NCBI GenBank assembly: GCA_902797455.1
Contig: CADBTE010000083.1
Location: forward strand, 1 to 17,266
Origin: an uncultured Planctomycetota bacterium
GTDB lineage: Bacteria; Planctomycetota; Planctomycetia; Pirellulales; Thermoguttaceae
Direction: 5' to 3'
Length of the DNA: 17,266 bases
Of this stretch, positions 1 to 9,296 are shown piece by piece. The translations under genes and the position numbers were made by a program. The notes under the pieces are model-generated. The model worked only from the letters and a program-made list of their open reading frames with translations. It made no database searches and was not told the DNA's origin. The number at the start of each line of letters is the position of its first letter. Within the stretch, counting starts at the first letter, position 1.

Positions 1-537
1 GACAGCGGTATCCCCGCCGAAGACGAAGGTACCTTGGGCGACGATATTCCGCTCCCTTCGGGCCAAGAGGATCTGTTCGGCACGCCGGACACGTTCGAGC
101 AGCCGGCCCCGTTCGAGGAAACGGATTCCACCCTCGAGCAGACACAACCTGGGGACGGCGGCGGGGCACCTCCCGAGCCGCCATCCAAGAAGACCAAGAA
201 AGCGCCTAAAAAGCCGAAGCCGAAGAAACAGCGTAAGCCCGACGATCCTTCGATCTTCTCCTCGCCGATCACTTGGATTTGTCTCCTGATTTGGGTCGGG
301 GGGAATATCTGGGGAACGATAACCAAAGGGATCGACAAGCCGTTTTTCTGGATCTGTTTCAATATCCTCGGTGTGGTCCTTTTCTCGGTTCCTGTCCTGC
401 TGAGCAATGTCCGCAAGCGCGAGGGAGGGATCAACATCTACAACGCCGCGCTGGCCCTGGCTTTGGGACTGATCGTGATCGGGTGTATGCTGCTGGTAAT
501 CGCCCAGGCCCCTTACGGATTCAAGATTAAGCCGTAG
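1..537 (+). CDS. Partial gene: protein with charged linker and three C-terminal membrane segments, function unknown
   Basis: The frame is open from the first base of the window. The only early start inside the window is a TTG at 34 with no clear ribosome binding site, so the gene almost certainly begins upstream and 178 C-terminal residues are visible. Residues about 1-60 are rich in Asp, Glu, Pro and Gly. A Lys/Pro-rich stretch follows (about 62-82). Three hydrophobic segments come next, near residues 89-108, 115-134 and 145-168, and the protein ends in a short basic tail. A disordered charged linker before a small membrane domain is common in planctomycetal proteins that begin with a zinc ribbon or another cytoplasmic domain, but no such domain is visible here. 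The TAG stop is followed by a strong terminator, so this gene is transcriptionally separate from the giant-protein operon. I do not recognise the family. Confidence 0.75.
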   Translation, partial: DSGIPAEDEGTLGDDIPLPSGQEDLFGTPDTFEQPAPFEETDSTLEQTQPGDGGGAPPEPPSKKTKKAPKKPKPKKQRKPDDPSIFSSPITWICLLIWVGGNIWGTITKGIDKPFFWICFNILGVVLFSVPVLLSNVRKREGGINIYNAALALALGLIVIGCMLLVIAQAPYGFKIKP

Positions 538-566
538 TTCAGCCGTTCGAGCCGTGTTTCCCGCCT

Positions 567-614
567 TAAACGGGGAGGTGATCTTATTGTGGGTCTCCTC
601 CCCGTTTATTTTTT
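567..614 (+). terminator. Rho-independent terminator after the first gene
   Basis: A perfect 12-bp stem (567-578 pairs with 597-608; the core is AAACGGGGAGG / CCTCCCCGTTT) encloses an 18-base loop. Six T residues follow directly at 609-614. The hairpin lies 30 bases past the TAG of the preceding gene, in the right orientation to end its transcript. Confidence 0.9.
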
Positions 615-670
615 ATCGCCTGAGGTTCTCCTTCTGTCGCTCCTCGGCCCGGTCTCCCACGTCCCCTTAC

Positions 671-705
671 AGACGTTTATACCGCTTTTAACGAATTAAA
701 CGTCT
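671..705. promoter_or_regulatory. Inverted repeat upstream of the giant-protein operon
   Basis: AGACGTTTA at 671-679 and TAAACGTCT at 697-705 form a perfect 9-bp inverted repeat with a 17-base AT-rich spacer. A T-rich run follows (706-718). It could be an operator for a dimeric regulator acting on the downstream operon, or a second, weaker terminator hairpin backing up the one at 567-614. The sequence does not decide between these. Confidence 0.45.
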
Positions 706-770
706 TAATTTTCTTTTTCCTTCAAACCTTGCCTTTCTTCCTTTCTTTTTTCTTTTGCGTATATTAAAAT
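706..770 (+). promoter_or_regulatory. Pyrimidine tract and possible -10 region ahead of the giant-protein operon
   Basis: Bases 706-756 are almost all T and C on the plus strand. The tract runs into an AT-rich stretch whose best -10 match is TATATT at 760-765. No hexamer resembling TTGACA lies 16-18 bases upstream, and a TG pair at 756-757 is one base out of register for an extended -10 element. A promoter is expected in this gap because the preceding gene is terminated and the next gene starts at 832, but its exact position is a guess. Confidence 0.3.
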
Positions 771-831
771 TCCCTAAAGGGGAAGGTATTCTCCCGAAAA
801 ACAAGAGGTTAGTATCCACGTACCGTTGTCT

Positions 832-3800
832 ATGTCGTCCAATCCATTGTCTCCAACAGCAGCCCGACCCAGGGACAGGTACCCGATGCCGCGCATTGGG
901 TACTTGGCGGCGCTTTTGTTCCTTGCCGCACGCTTAGCGGCCGGGGTCGCGGCGGCCGAAGGAACACTCCCCCCCGCGGCTGTGAAAAACGAGCCCGCGC
1001 GCCCTATCCAGCTCGATCGTGAGATGACTTTTTGGCTCTTCGGCGACGACGGGAAATGGCGCATTCCCCTTCCGAACTGGTCGGTCGCCGATGTAATGCG
1101 GATGGTTGATGCGCCCGAGACGTCACAGGCACAAAGCGGCTACACGGTGGAGAGTGTCAATGTCCAGGGGGCGGTTCGGCAGGGGATTGTCGAATTGACC
1201 GCGGAATACCGTATCATCACCGACGGGGAAGCGCCAATCGAAGTGCCGCTCGGTTTGAACGAGGGGGTTCTCATCACCGGCGGCGACGACACGCCGTTTC
1301 ATCAGACTCCCTTCCTCTACGAGGGAAACGGGGATTGCCGAATCGATATCGACCGCGCCAGTGGCGGTTACGTCGCAATTCTCTCGCCCCGGACCACCGA
1401 ACTGCTCACCCCGTCGGCCGAACGGGACGAAAACGATCCCCACCAAGGTTCCGACCTGTTTAAACCGGTTATGTTCCAATCGGCCGACAAACCTGAAAAC
1501 CTCACCGAGACAGGGGAAGAACATTCCCCTCCCTCCGGCGAGGTTCCCCCTCAGCCGGAAGACATTCGGGATGACGCCGCTCCGGACACCGGCGGGCATG
1601 ACAGCGTCGATCCTGAAGGCGGCCGGGAAGAGGAAAACCTCGGCAGTGACAGCCAAACTCCGGACGCCGGTGCCGACGAATCGTCTGTCGAGGAAACACC
1701 TACCAACGAGCCACCGCAAGAGGCCGTCCCCGCGAACAGAGAGGATGATTCCATCCTCCCGCTTCCCCTGATCGAATCACTGCGCGATCAGGAAAAACCA
1801 TCGGGGCAAGGGCTCTTTCCTGGAAAGAAACAGTACCGTCATACCCTCACGCTCCATCTGCTCTTCAAGGCCACGGTCGTCGGCGGGAATGAGTACCAAC
1901 TCAAGGCGACATTTGCCCCAGCGGTCTCCTCTCGCCTGCGCCTGGAGGTTCCGCTCCCCGACGTTCAGCTTTCGGTCTCGGAGGGGACACTGGCGCTTCC
2001 CCCCGTCAGCCTAAGCGAAACCACTTCCGAGATCGTCCTCAACGGTCTGAACCGTATCGGAAAACCAACGGAGCTGTTCTGGTGGAAACGGGAAGACCGC
2101 CAATCGGATACCCAAAAGATTCTTCAGGCGGAGGACGCGCTGATCACCGCCACACTCGGAGACCAGCAGATTAACTACGATGTCGTCTACCCTGTCCGCC
2201 TCTTCGGCGGTGGGACCGATCTGCTGAAGATCAACCTCCCCCCATTCGCCAGGATTCTGCGCGATTCGGTCATTGTCACCACCACCGGCGGTGCCTCGAT
2301 CCCGGTTCGAGACGTCAAAGAGACCGACCCTGACCTGAAGAGCTCGTCGGTCGATATTCGTCTGGCCCAGGATATTCAGGAGGGAGTCACTGTTCAATTC
2401 CGGGCGGTGATTTCCGACCCCAAACCGGCCGAAGCGTCGTCGTCCCGCGCCGATGTGTGGGAACTTGGGGGATTCTCGATCCAAGGGGCACAAAAACAGA
2501 CCGGCCGCATGACCGTTCGCCTCCCGAAAGAAACGGGGTTCCTCCTCCTGCCGCAGGCGGGGATACGGACCGAAAACGGCGAGTCGGCCGGCCTGGGAAG
2601 TGATGAGGAAAGCTTCGCCTTCTTCACGCAGCCTTTCTCGCTGGCCGCGCAAAAGATCGAGAGGCAGGCGCGCACCAGTGTCGCCGCCGAGCTGCAGCTG
2701 TACGTTCATCAACAGTACACTCAGCTTTTCTCCCAGTTCCGTTTTACAATCCATGGGGGGACGGTGCACGAATTTCGGTTCCAAACCGCCGATTGGTTTG
2801 TCAACAGCATTAAACCCGACAACATCGTCGACGTGGAGCGAATCTACACTGATCCCGAAACCAAGGAACTGGTCTTGCCGCTGCTGGTTCCTACCGAGGG
2901 TGATGTTATGATCCAGCTCGGCGCGGTCCGTCAAATCAACGGCGATGACCTGGAGGTTCCGATCCCGGTCAGTCTGTGCGATTGGTCCGAACCCGATACT
3001 GTTGTCATCATTCCCGATGACGATATCGAACTGATCCCGCAGGAAGAGAAGATGCAAAATCTCCTTCCCCGCGGGACACGGACACTCAAGCTGACGATGG
3101 ATGTTCCCGGACGCCAGCAGATTCCTTTGGTCTACCAGACACAGTATTTAGGCAGCGACAGTGAACATCCCTACCCGATCTTCGCCGCCTCGCTGTGCCG
3201 CCACGAGCAGCAGATTGAATCGACCCTCCAGACCGAGGTCCTTCTGACGGAAGACGTGAAATCAAACCAAATCCGTCAAACCTGGACCTGCCGTGTTTCG
3301 TACGAGGCACTGCGGGAGATCACGCTGCGGCTCCCCGCGCAGCTGCGTGAAAATTCTTCCTTCACGCTCACGGTGAATGGCAAACCGGTTACCCCGCAGG
3401 ATATTCAGGCGTCTGACATTCCGATCGAGGCGAGCGAAGATCAAAATTCGGTCTCTCTCCCCGAGGAACAGGCCTCTCCAACGATACGCAAACGGGTCAT
3501 CTTCCCGGACGGGGAGCAAATTGGGATATGCACGATCACCCTTCAGTACCCCTTCAGAAACGCGGAGCTGCGCGAGGATCTGACTAATTGGATCCGTCTC
3601 CCTCTGGCCAGCTGCGAGGAGGGAACGCTCTTGGTTCATCGGCTGGTAATCAAGACTCGTCCGGGAATTCAGATCGACCTGGCCGACGACGCCGCCGACT
3701 GGGTTATGGAGGAGCACCGAACGGCCACGGTCGATAATATCCAGGAATACCATCTCTACACCGACAAGAAACAAAACGTTCTTCCGATCCGAGCCGTGGT

Positions 3801-4788
3801 CAGCGCCCGGGAAGCGCTCGGAACGACCATCGTGGAGCGGGTCTGGATTCAAACCTGGCTCATCGGAGGAAATCGATTCGAGAGAGTCGCCGCGCGGGTC
3901 ACCAGTGACCGCGAGCAATTCCTCATCAAACTCCCCCCCGCTGTTCGCCGCGACCGAACGGAAATTCGGATTGACGGCATCCCCTACCCCGATGCCGCCG
4001 ACCACTACAACGCCTCTGGGGAACTGGTGATCCATCTGGCGAATAATCAGCGGCATCACCCCATCGCGCTGGAGATCTCCTACCTAATCCAGTCTGATTC
4101 CGAAATCGACACCGGAACCCTGTCCCTTCCCGAGTTCCTCGGTCAGTCGCTCTGGGTTCGGCGCTGCTACTGGCAGGTGATTCTCCCAGAGACACGTCAT
4201 ATCGTCGGCGCGGTTCGGGGGTGGACTCCCGAATATTACGACACGGCCTGGAGCAGTCTGAGGTTTAAGCGCGTCGCCTCGATGGGAACCCGCGAGCTGG
4301 GGAATTGGGTCGGGATCACCCTGCCCGATGTAATCCCCGAGCGGACCAACGTCTATTTGTTCGGCAGTTTCGCACCAAGCAACTCGGCGCACCTGCGGAT
4401 CATCGACCGGTCGATTCTGGTACTGTTCGGCAGCGGTATCGTCCTGATCTTCGCGCTTGGGTTCCTCTATCTCCCGGTCGCCAGGTCCCAAGGGATTGTG
4501 ATCGCGCTGCTGACAATCGCCACCGCGGTCTTTGTCTACCAGCCGATTATTATTCTGGGATTCCTTCAGACGGCGGTGTGCGGGTTCCTCCTGGCGCTGG
4601 TCGCGTTCATTATCAAGCGGTTCCTTGGTCATGGAGCGGCCGAGGCGCCGCCGTCTGTGCCGGAACCGGGGGAAGGGACAGCCGCCTCACACTCCACCAT
4701 TCCCTCTCACGGTTCCATCTCTCGGGGACAGCCTCCGGAGAACCGTTCCCCGGAGGAGGCCATCGGCGCCGCCGAGGAACTCCGCTAA
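832..4788 (+). CDS. Giant exported membrane-anchored protein 1 (1318 aa), function unknown
   Basis: First gene of the three-gene operon. A signal peptide is visible: an n-region of about 20 residues, a hydrophobic core at about 22-39, and an Ala-rich cleavage site near residue 42. ATG 832 is preferred over the in-frame ATG at 886 (which has an AGG at 877-879) and TTG 826, because the two sister proteins also carry n-regions of about 20 residues. Residues 63-94 hold the shared N-terminal signature. Residues about 196-330 are an acidic, Pro-rich, probably disordered insertion. The remainder is beta-rich, with a SSRLRLEVP motif near 365, FRFTIHGG near 640, and two copies of an LxLP...VNG-type module (about 824-860 and 1029-1087). 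Three membrane helices lie near 1194-1216, 1221-1237 and 1239-1261. A Pro/Ser/Glu-rich tail of about 57 residues follows. Most of the chain should lie outside the cytoplasm. No catalytic motif was recognised. Confidence 0.9.
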   Translation: MSSNPLSPTAARPRDRYPMPRIGYLAALLFLAARLAAGVAAAEGTLPPAAVKNEPARPIQLDREMTFWLFGDDGKWRIPLPNWSVADVMRMVDAPETSQAQSGYTVESVNVQGAVRQGIVELTAEYRIITDGEAPIEVPLGLNEGVLITGGDDTPFHQTPFLYEGNGDCRIDIDRASGGYVAILSPRTTELLTPSAERDENDPHQGSDLFKPVMFQSADKPENLTETGEEHSPPSGEVPPQPEDIRDDAAPDTGGHDSVDPEGGREEENLGSDSQTPDAGADESSVEETPTNEPPQEAVPANREDDSILPLPLIESLRDQEKPSGQGLFPGKKQYRHTLTLHLLFKATVVGGNEYQLKATFAPAVSSRLRLEVPLPDVQLSVSEGTLALPPVSLSETTSEIVLNGLNRIGKPTELFWWKREDRQSDTQKILQAEDALITATLGDQQINYDVVYPVRLFGGGTDLLKINLPPFARILRDSVIVTTTGGASIPVRDVKETDPDLKSSSVDIRLAQDIQEGVTVQFRAVISDPKPAEASSSRADVWELGGFSIQGAQKQTGRMTVRLPKETGFLLLPQAGIRTENGESAGLGSDEESFAFFTQPFSLAAQKIERQARTSVAAELQLYVHQQYTQLFSQFRFTIHGGTVHEFRFQTADWFVNSIKPDNIVDVERIYTDPETKELVLPLLVPTEGDVMIQLGAVRQINGDDLEVPIPVSLCDWSEPDTVVIIPDDDIELIPQEEKMQNLLPRGTRTLKLTMDVPGRQQIPLVYQTQYLGSDSEHPYPIFAASLCRHEQQIESTLQTEVLLTEDVKSNQIRQTWTCRVSYEALREITLRLPAQLRENSSFTLTVNGKPVTPQDIQASDIPIEASEDQNSVSLPEEQASPTIRKRVIFPDGEQIGICTITLQYPFRNAELREDLTNWIRLPLASCEEGTLLVHRLVIKTRPGIQIDLADDAADWVMEEHRTATVDNIQEYHLYTDKKQNVLPIRAVVSAREALGTTIVERVWIQTWLIGGNRFERVAARVTSDREQFLIKLPPAVRRDRTEIRIDGIPYPDAADHYNASGELVIHLANNQRHHPIALEISYLIQSDSEIDTGTLSLPEFLGQSLWVRRCYWQVILPETRHIVGAVRGWTPEYYDTAWSSLRFKRVASMGTRELGNWVGITLPDVIPERTNVYLFGSFAPSNSAHLRIIDRSILVLFGSGIVLIFALGFLYLPVARSQGIVIALLTIATAVFVYQPIIILGFLQTAVCGFLLALVAFIIKRFLGHGAAEAPPSVPEPGEGTAASHSTIPSHGSISRGQPPENRSPEEAIGAAEELR

Positions 4789-4814
4789 GGGAGCGCGGGA
4801 CGAAAAGAACGATC

Positions 4815-4820
4815 AGGAAG
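4815..4820 (+). promoter_or_regulatory. Ribosome binding site of the second giant gene
   Basis: AGGAAG lies 6 bases before ATG 4827. This fixes the start even though the frame stays open for more than 500 bases upstream, inside the end of the previous gene. Confidence 0.8.
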
Positions 4821-4826
4821 ATAAAC

Positions 4827-7800
4827 ATGGGCCGTCACCACCGATTCAATGCTTTTGCCAAAAGGAGTTCCCCGGGGAACCTCCGCGCGGGCGGGCTGTG
4901 TGTGGGGGCGGTCCTGCTGTTCGTTTGGCTTTTGTCACCAGTTCCTTTCTTTGGCCTGGCGGCGGGGGTATCTCAGGAGAGCCGGCCTGATCATGAGGCT
5001 GTATCGGATCAAAATCCGGCACCGGAGCCGACGGCCTTCCCCAAGACGGAGGAACAGCATCTGAGATACCGCTATTGGATGGTTCCCGACGGGAAAATTG
5101 ACCAATGGCCATGGGGCAGCGAAAAGTATTACCCTATCCCCTACGAGCAATTCTCGGCCCTGATGGACGCCAGGACGGCCCTTCCCCCCGGGGGGGAAGG
5201 GGAAGAGCTTCCCAGCAGCGTCAAAGAGCTCCGTCTGCGGGCAATCTATCGCGACGGTCGGCTCTGTGACGGCCAGGGAGAGGTTTTTTTCTCCAAGAAG
5301 GAATACGCCGATAACAGCGACGCAACGCAGGCGCACCCCCGAGAACTCATCCCCTTCGAAACACTCTCGTTTGCCACCGGCGCGCTGAAGTGGGAAGATG
5401 GAACGGACGCGACACTGGGGCTGTATCCCAACGGACGTATCTACCTGTCGCGAACAGACGGTGAACACCTGTCCTTCGAATGGTCCCAGCAGGGAACCGT
5501 CAATGGCACGGGGGAAGTTATCTTTGAACTGAGTTTCCTTCCCTCCCCGGTCACCTCTTTGACCGTGGAACTGCCGAATGATGTCAAGCCGATGTGCGAT
5601 GGCGCACTTTTGCTGCGGCACAGCGGCGCCTCGAAGGAAGCTTTCCAGGTCTGGCGTCTTTTTCCGGGAACCAGCGAAAAAGCCCGCCTGACACTTGTTC
5701 CGGTCAGCGAAACCGCCGATCTTCGAAACAAGACCGGATACCGGCAGGAACTCGACTGCCGTCTGGCGGAAGAGGGGACCGAAATCAAGTCGCGTTTTAT
5801 CTTTGACGGCATCGGAGAACCTTCCGACCGGCTGACACTCATCCTTGACCAGCCGCTGGTTCTCAAGTCGGCCGTATGGAAACACAGCGACCATCCGATC
5901 GATAACCTTCGGCCTGAGGGGGGCTTTGGAACAACCACGTATCAGATTCCTTTCCCCGCCAAGCGTCCCCCGGAAGGGCTCGACCTGCTGGTGACCGCCA
6001 TCGCCCCGAGTGAGCCGGCGCTTGCCGGTCAATCAACGTTTCAAGCGCAGATCCCGGGAGTTCGTCTGCTGAGCGACGCGCTGTTTTGGCGCGAGACCAC
6101 GCTGCGTCTCGACGTGGTCCGTCCGCTGTCGGTCCTGTCGTTCGACCGGAACGAAATGATCCAGGCGTTCGACCGTTTCACTACGTCCGGCGAAGATCAA
6201 GAAGGGTTTGTCTTTAAGTTTTTCGAGCCGAACGCCTCGCTGGCGGTTCTCCTCGGCAAGACGGAACCGTCCCCCATCTTCAGCAGCGCGCACCAGATTC
6301 AATTCGACTTCCAAGAGATACGTTCACAAAGCCGTCTTCAGCTCGCCGGTCTTTACGATCGTCTCGAGATCCCGATCGCCGATCATTGGCAGATCGAGAC
6401 GGTCCGCGGACAGGAGGGACTCCCTCTGAATTGGGTCGTCCGCGAAAACGAAAAAGGACGGGAATTAATTCTCTCCCTTCGCCACGCAGCCGCCGAGACG
6501 AAGACCGACACAGAGAATAGGGAGACATCCGAGCAAGCCCCTAATTTCCCGGTGATCGAGATGGTCGGTCGATATACCGGGGAGATCTCCGAACGTCTGC
6601 CGGTCGATTCGCTTGTCCCGATCGATGTGAGCAAACAGCCCTTTGGAGATCATCTCATCTCCTTCTCGGTTCCGGCGCAGTATCGGGTGCGCTGGTTCGA
6701 CCCGGCGGGCCGGCCTATGGAACCTCGCCGATGCGACGAGGCCCTGACGCGTTCCCTCTTTTCCAATCCGCAGTCAGGCCTGGCCTTGCGGATCGGGAAC
6801 GACACCAGCGCTGTCTCGGTCGAGTTCGTCCGGGAGGAACCATCGTTCCAGGGGGAAGCCCACGGAACCATCACGGTCCGGAACGACTACGTCACGGAGC
6901 AGTGGCGTTTTCGGGTCACCCCTCCGGCCTCCGGGCGGGTGGACCAGGTTCTGATCGCGTTCCACCACAGCGACGCCGGCGTGTTTGGTTCCACCTGGGA
7001 CGAAACCGAGTGGGAATGGAACCTGGCGGGAGAATCGGAACACGCGTTTCAGGTGACTCACCTGTCCGAGGAGGATCGTTACGCGCTGGGACTGGGGGTT
7101 CACGCGCACGTGTGGGAATTTCGCCCTCTAACCAGCCGAAGTGCCGCGTTTGAAATACTTGCCGTCCGCTCTCATCCTCTGCGCGATGATGAGCCGTTCC
7201 CTTTGCCGAGTTTTCTGCGAACCGATCAACAGGTTGGGGAGATCGTGATCGCCGCCGAGGAGACTTCGCAAATCAACCTCAACCCGGTTAACCTTAGGTC
7301 GATCCCCGTCCCGCTCCCCAAAGCTGGGGAATACGAAACGGCGCTGGGCGCGTTCAGCTACGACCCCAATCGACTGGATGAAAATCGGGAACCTTCTTAT
7401 ATCACACTCAGCGGGAATAAGGAGTCTCCCCCGCGCAAGGCCGCCTGGTGCTGGTTTATGCGGCTCGATACCCTTCTGGAACCAGACCAGACGGCTCGAA
7501 ACTACCTGTCGGTCTTTCTGGAGAACGCTGGGAAGAAGGATCTGTGTGTCACGCTCCCGACGGGGATCACGACCGATTCCATTCAAGAGGTTCGAATTAA
7601 CGGGGAGCGCGCAACATGGTATCCCGAATCCGATGGTGCGGCTCTCTTCAGCGAGGCGTCCGGACAGAACCACCCCGACACCAAGAAGGGGAACTCGCTG
7701 TCGGTTCTTCTCCCCGACCGGGAGCGATATGTGACGTTCTGTCTGATTTACTCCCATCCCTGCCCCGCGCTGGAGATTTACCAGAAGGTAACGCCCCGTG

Positions 7801-9269
7801 TTCCCCAGCTCGATATCGAGGTTCTCTCGGGAGACTGGAACGTCTGGATTCCTCCGGAATACGCGGCCCGACAGACCAACATCTCCGGCTGGCACGCCCT
7901 TTTAAGGGAGTTGCCCGACCCAAAGACCATTGGCCAATGGTTTGTGGATCACAGCCCCCTGTCGGGGAGCGCCGTCGGCAACGCCGAGCGGATCGAGACA
8001 ATTCGCAAACGCAGCGACTATTTTTTCCGGCAGCTGGGGAACAGTGATTTCTACACGCAGTGTGTCTCGATCAAAAAGGCACGGGCCACTTCGCAGGCCC
8101 TCTCGAGTGAAAACGCCTCCGATCTCGCCTCTGGCGGCACATCCCAGCAGCCGGTCACCTGGGGCGACCTTCTGGCGACACCCGAAATACTCCGGCTTCT
8201 GTTCCCCGAGAACGTCCCGCAAATCGTCGTGAATCGAGCGGCGATGGGAAAGGGACGAATTCTCCCCACGACCGAAGTAACGCCGTCCGACAACGTGACC
8301 GGAACCGCTCGGGCACTGGAGATGACCGAGCCCTGGGGGCTGGTTTTTATCTTCCTGACCCCCGACTTGGTCTATGTGACGACCAACCAGGAACGTCAGG
8401 AGCTGGGGACCGACCTGGTTCCTCTCGGGAACGACCGCGTCTGGACCGTTCGCAACACGCCAAACATTCGGGAACTGATTCGAAATATCGAGACCGGCTC
8501 CTCTCCCCAGAGGATATCGGCCAAGAGTTGGAATGAGGAGACCATGGGGAGCGTTACCCCTTGGAAGACCGATCCGTTTTCCATCGGTTTCCCGATTGTC
8601 GCTCAGGGATGGCGTCAGTTTTGTGTCACGCTGGACGAGGCGGCCGAAGGAATCGACATCATCAATCAGCCTCAAATGGCGATTTGGAAATGGCTCTTTT
8701 TCCTCGCGACGGTCGTCTTGACTTGGCGCGGGCCGCTGAGCACCCGGCCCTTTTTGATCTTCCTCTTCGGAGGGACACTGTCGGTTTTCCACTATCTTTC
8801 CCCCCTGGGGATGACGATCGCCGTGGGCGTTCTGCTCGGGGCGCTGTATTCCCTCTGCATCGGGTGCTTCCGTCCCGCGGAGAAACGTGAAAAGGTGCCT
8901 GTCACAGCCGAAGCCGAGGTCGAAGAATCGGAAGTCGGGTACGTGAAAAGCCAGTATATCCCCGAACGGCTTCCAACCGAGGAGCGCCGGCTGCTCGGTA
9001 TCCGCAAGGAGGATAAGACAGCGGGGGGATCCACCGCGGGCGATTCACCGAACGATGACGCCCCGACCGTCGTCACGGCCGGACTTCGACAGGAGGACGA
9101 TGACGACGTGACTAAAGTCACGGTCCTTCCGGCGGAGGGAAAACAGCGGCACTCGGAGGATCAAAAGGCCGATAGTACAAAAATAAGGAAGGATCTCCTT
9201 CTGACCGAGGGTTCCGAGCATGGCGGCGAAAGCGATTCCCCCGCCGGCGCGAACACTCCCCTTCCCTAA
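4827..9269 (+). CDS. Giant exported membrane-anchored protein 2 (1480 aa), function unknown
   Basis: Second gene of the operon, 38 bases after the first. A basic n-region of about 20 residues precedes a hydrophobic core at about 21-46, consistent with a signal peptide or signal anchor. Residues about 81-116 carry the shared signature (WMVPDG ... YPIPYEQFSALMD). A beta-rich exported region follows, with SLTVELPND near 242-250, a WRFRV-type segment near 692-715, and an LCVTLP...INGERA module near 905-930. Three hydrophobic segments lie at about 1285-1300, 1307-1323 and 1328-1348. The last 132 residues form a hydrophilic tail, probably cytoplasmic, with many Glu, Asp and Lys and two Thr-containing acidic patches (DDAPTVVT and DDDDVTKVTV). 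It is the largest of the three and has the longest tail. No enzyme motif or known domain was recognised; homology to its neighbours is inferred from motif spacing only. Confidence 0.9.
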   Translation: MGRHHRFNAFAKRSSPGNLRAGGLCVGAVLLFVWLLSPVPFFGLAAGVSQESRPDHEAVSDQNPAPEPTAFPKTEEQHLRYRYWMVPDGKIDQWPWGSEKYYPIPYEQFSALMDARTALPPGGEGEELPSSVKELRLRAIYRDGRLCDGQGEVFFSKKEYADNSDATQAHPRELIPFETLSFATGALKWEDGTDATLGLYPNGRIYLSRTDGEHLSFEWSQQGTVNGTGEVIFELSFLPSPVTSLTVELPNDVKPMCDGALLLRHSGASKEAFQVWRLFPGTSEKARLTLVPVSETADLRNKTGYRQELDCRLAEEGTEIKSRFIFDGIGEPSDRLTLILDQPLVLKSAVWKHSDHPIDNLRPEGGFGTTTYQIPFPAKRPPEGLDLLVTAIAPSEPALAGQSTFQAQIPGVRLLSDALFWRETTLRLDVVRPLSVLSFDRNEMIQAFDRFTTSGEDQEGFVFKFFEPNASLAVLLGKTEPSPIFSSAHQIQFDFQEIRSQSRLQLAGLYDRLEIPIADHWQIETVRGQEGLPLNWVVRENEKGRELILSLRHAAAETKTDTENRETSEQAPNFPVIEMVGRYTGEISERLPVDSLVPIDVSKQPFGDHLISFSVPAQYRVRWFDPAGRPMEPRRCDEALTRSLFSNPQSGLALRIGNDTSAVSVEFVREEPSFQGEAHGTITVRNDYVTEQWRFRVTPPASGRVDQVLIAFHHSDAGVFGSTWDETEWEWNLAGESEHAFQVTHLSEEDRYALGLGVHAHVWEFRPLTSRSAAFEILAVRSHPLRDDEPFPLPSFLRTDQQVGEIVIAAEETSQINLNPVNLRSIPVPLPKAGEYETALGAFSYDPNRLDENREPSYITLSGNKESPPRKAAWCWFMRLDTLLEPDQTARNYLSVFLENAGKKDLCVTLPTGITTDSIQEVRINGERATWYPESDGAALFSEASGQNHPDTKKGNSLSVLLPDRERYVTFCLIYSHPCPALEIYQKVTPRVPQLDIEVLSGDWNVWIPPEYAARQTNISGWHALLRELPDPKTIGQWFVDHSPLSGSAVGNAERIETIRKRSDYFFRQLGNSDFYTQCVSIKKARATSQALSSENASDLASGGTSQQPVTWGDLLATPEILRLLFPENVPQIVVNRAAMGKGRILPTTEVTPSDNVTGTARALEMTEPWGLVFIFLTPDLVYVTTNQERQELGTDLVPLGNDRVWTVRNTPNIRELIRNIETGSSPQRISAKSWNEETMGSVTPWKTDPFSIGFPIVAQGWRQFCVTLDEAAEGIDIINQPQMAIWKWLFFLATVVLTWRGPLSTRPFLIFLFGGTLSVFHYLSPLGMTIAVGVLLGALYSLCIGCFRPAEKREKVPVTAEAEVEESEVGYVKSQYIPERLPTEERRLLGIRKEDKTAGGSTAGDSPNDDAPTVVTAGLRQEDDDDVTKVTVLPAEGKQRHSEDQKADSTKIRKDLLLTEGSEHGGESDSPAGANTPLP

Positions 9270-9296
9270 GACAGACAAGCAGGATACCCAGACCGA

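Noticed and set aside
34..537. TTG at 34 as the start of the first gene
   Set aside because: The frame is open upstream to base 1, there is no ribosome binding site, and the protein would begin in the middle of a charged linker.
2011..3057. Long antisense reading frame (348 codons) opposite giant gene 1
   Set aside because: Shadow of the real gene; composition is that of a reversed coding frame and no motif is visible.
4305..4826. Upstream in-frame extension of giant protein 2 into the end of giant protein 1
   Set aside because: It would overlap the previous gene by nearly 500 bases and lacks a signal peptide. ATG 4827 has a well-placed AGGAAG and starts a signal peptide.
4935..6032. Antisense reading frame opposite giant gene 2
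   Set aside because: Shadow frame; no signal, motif or ribosome site.
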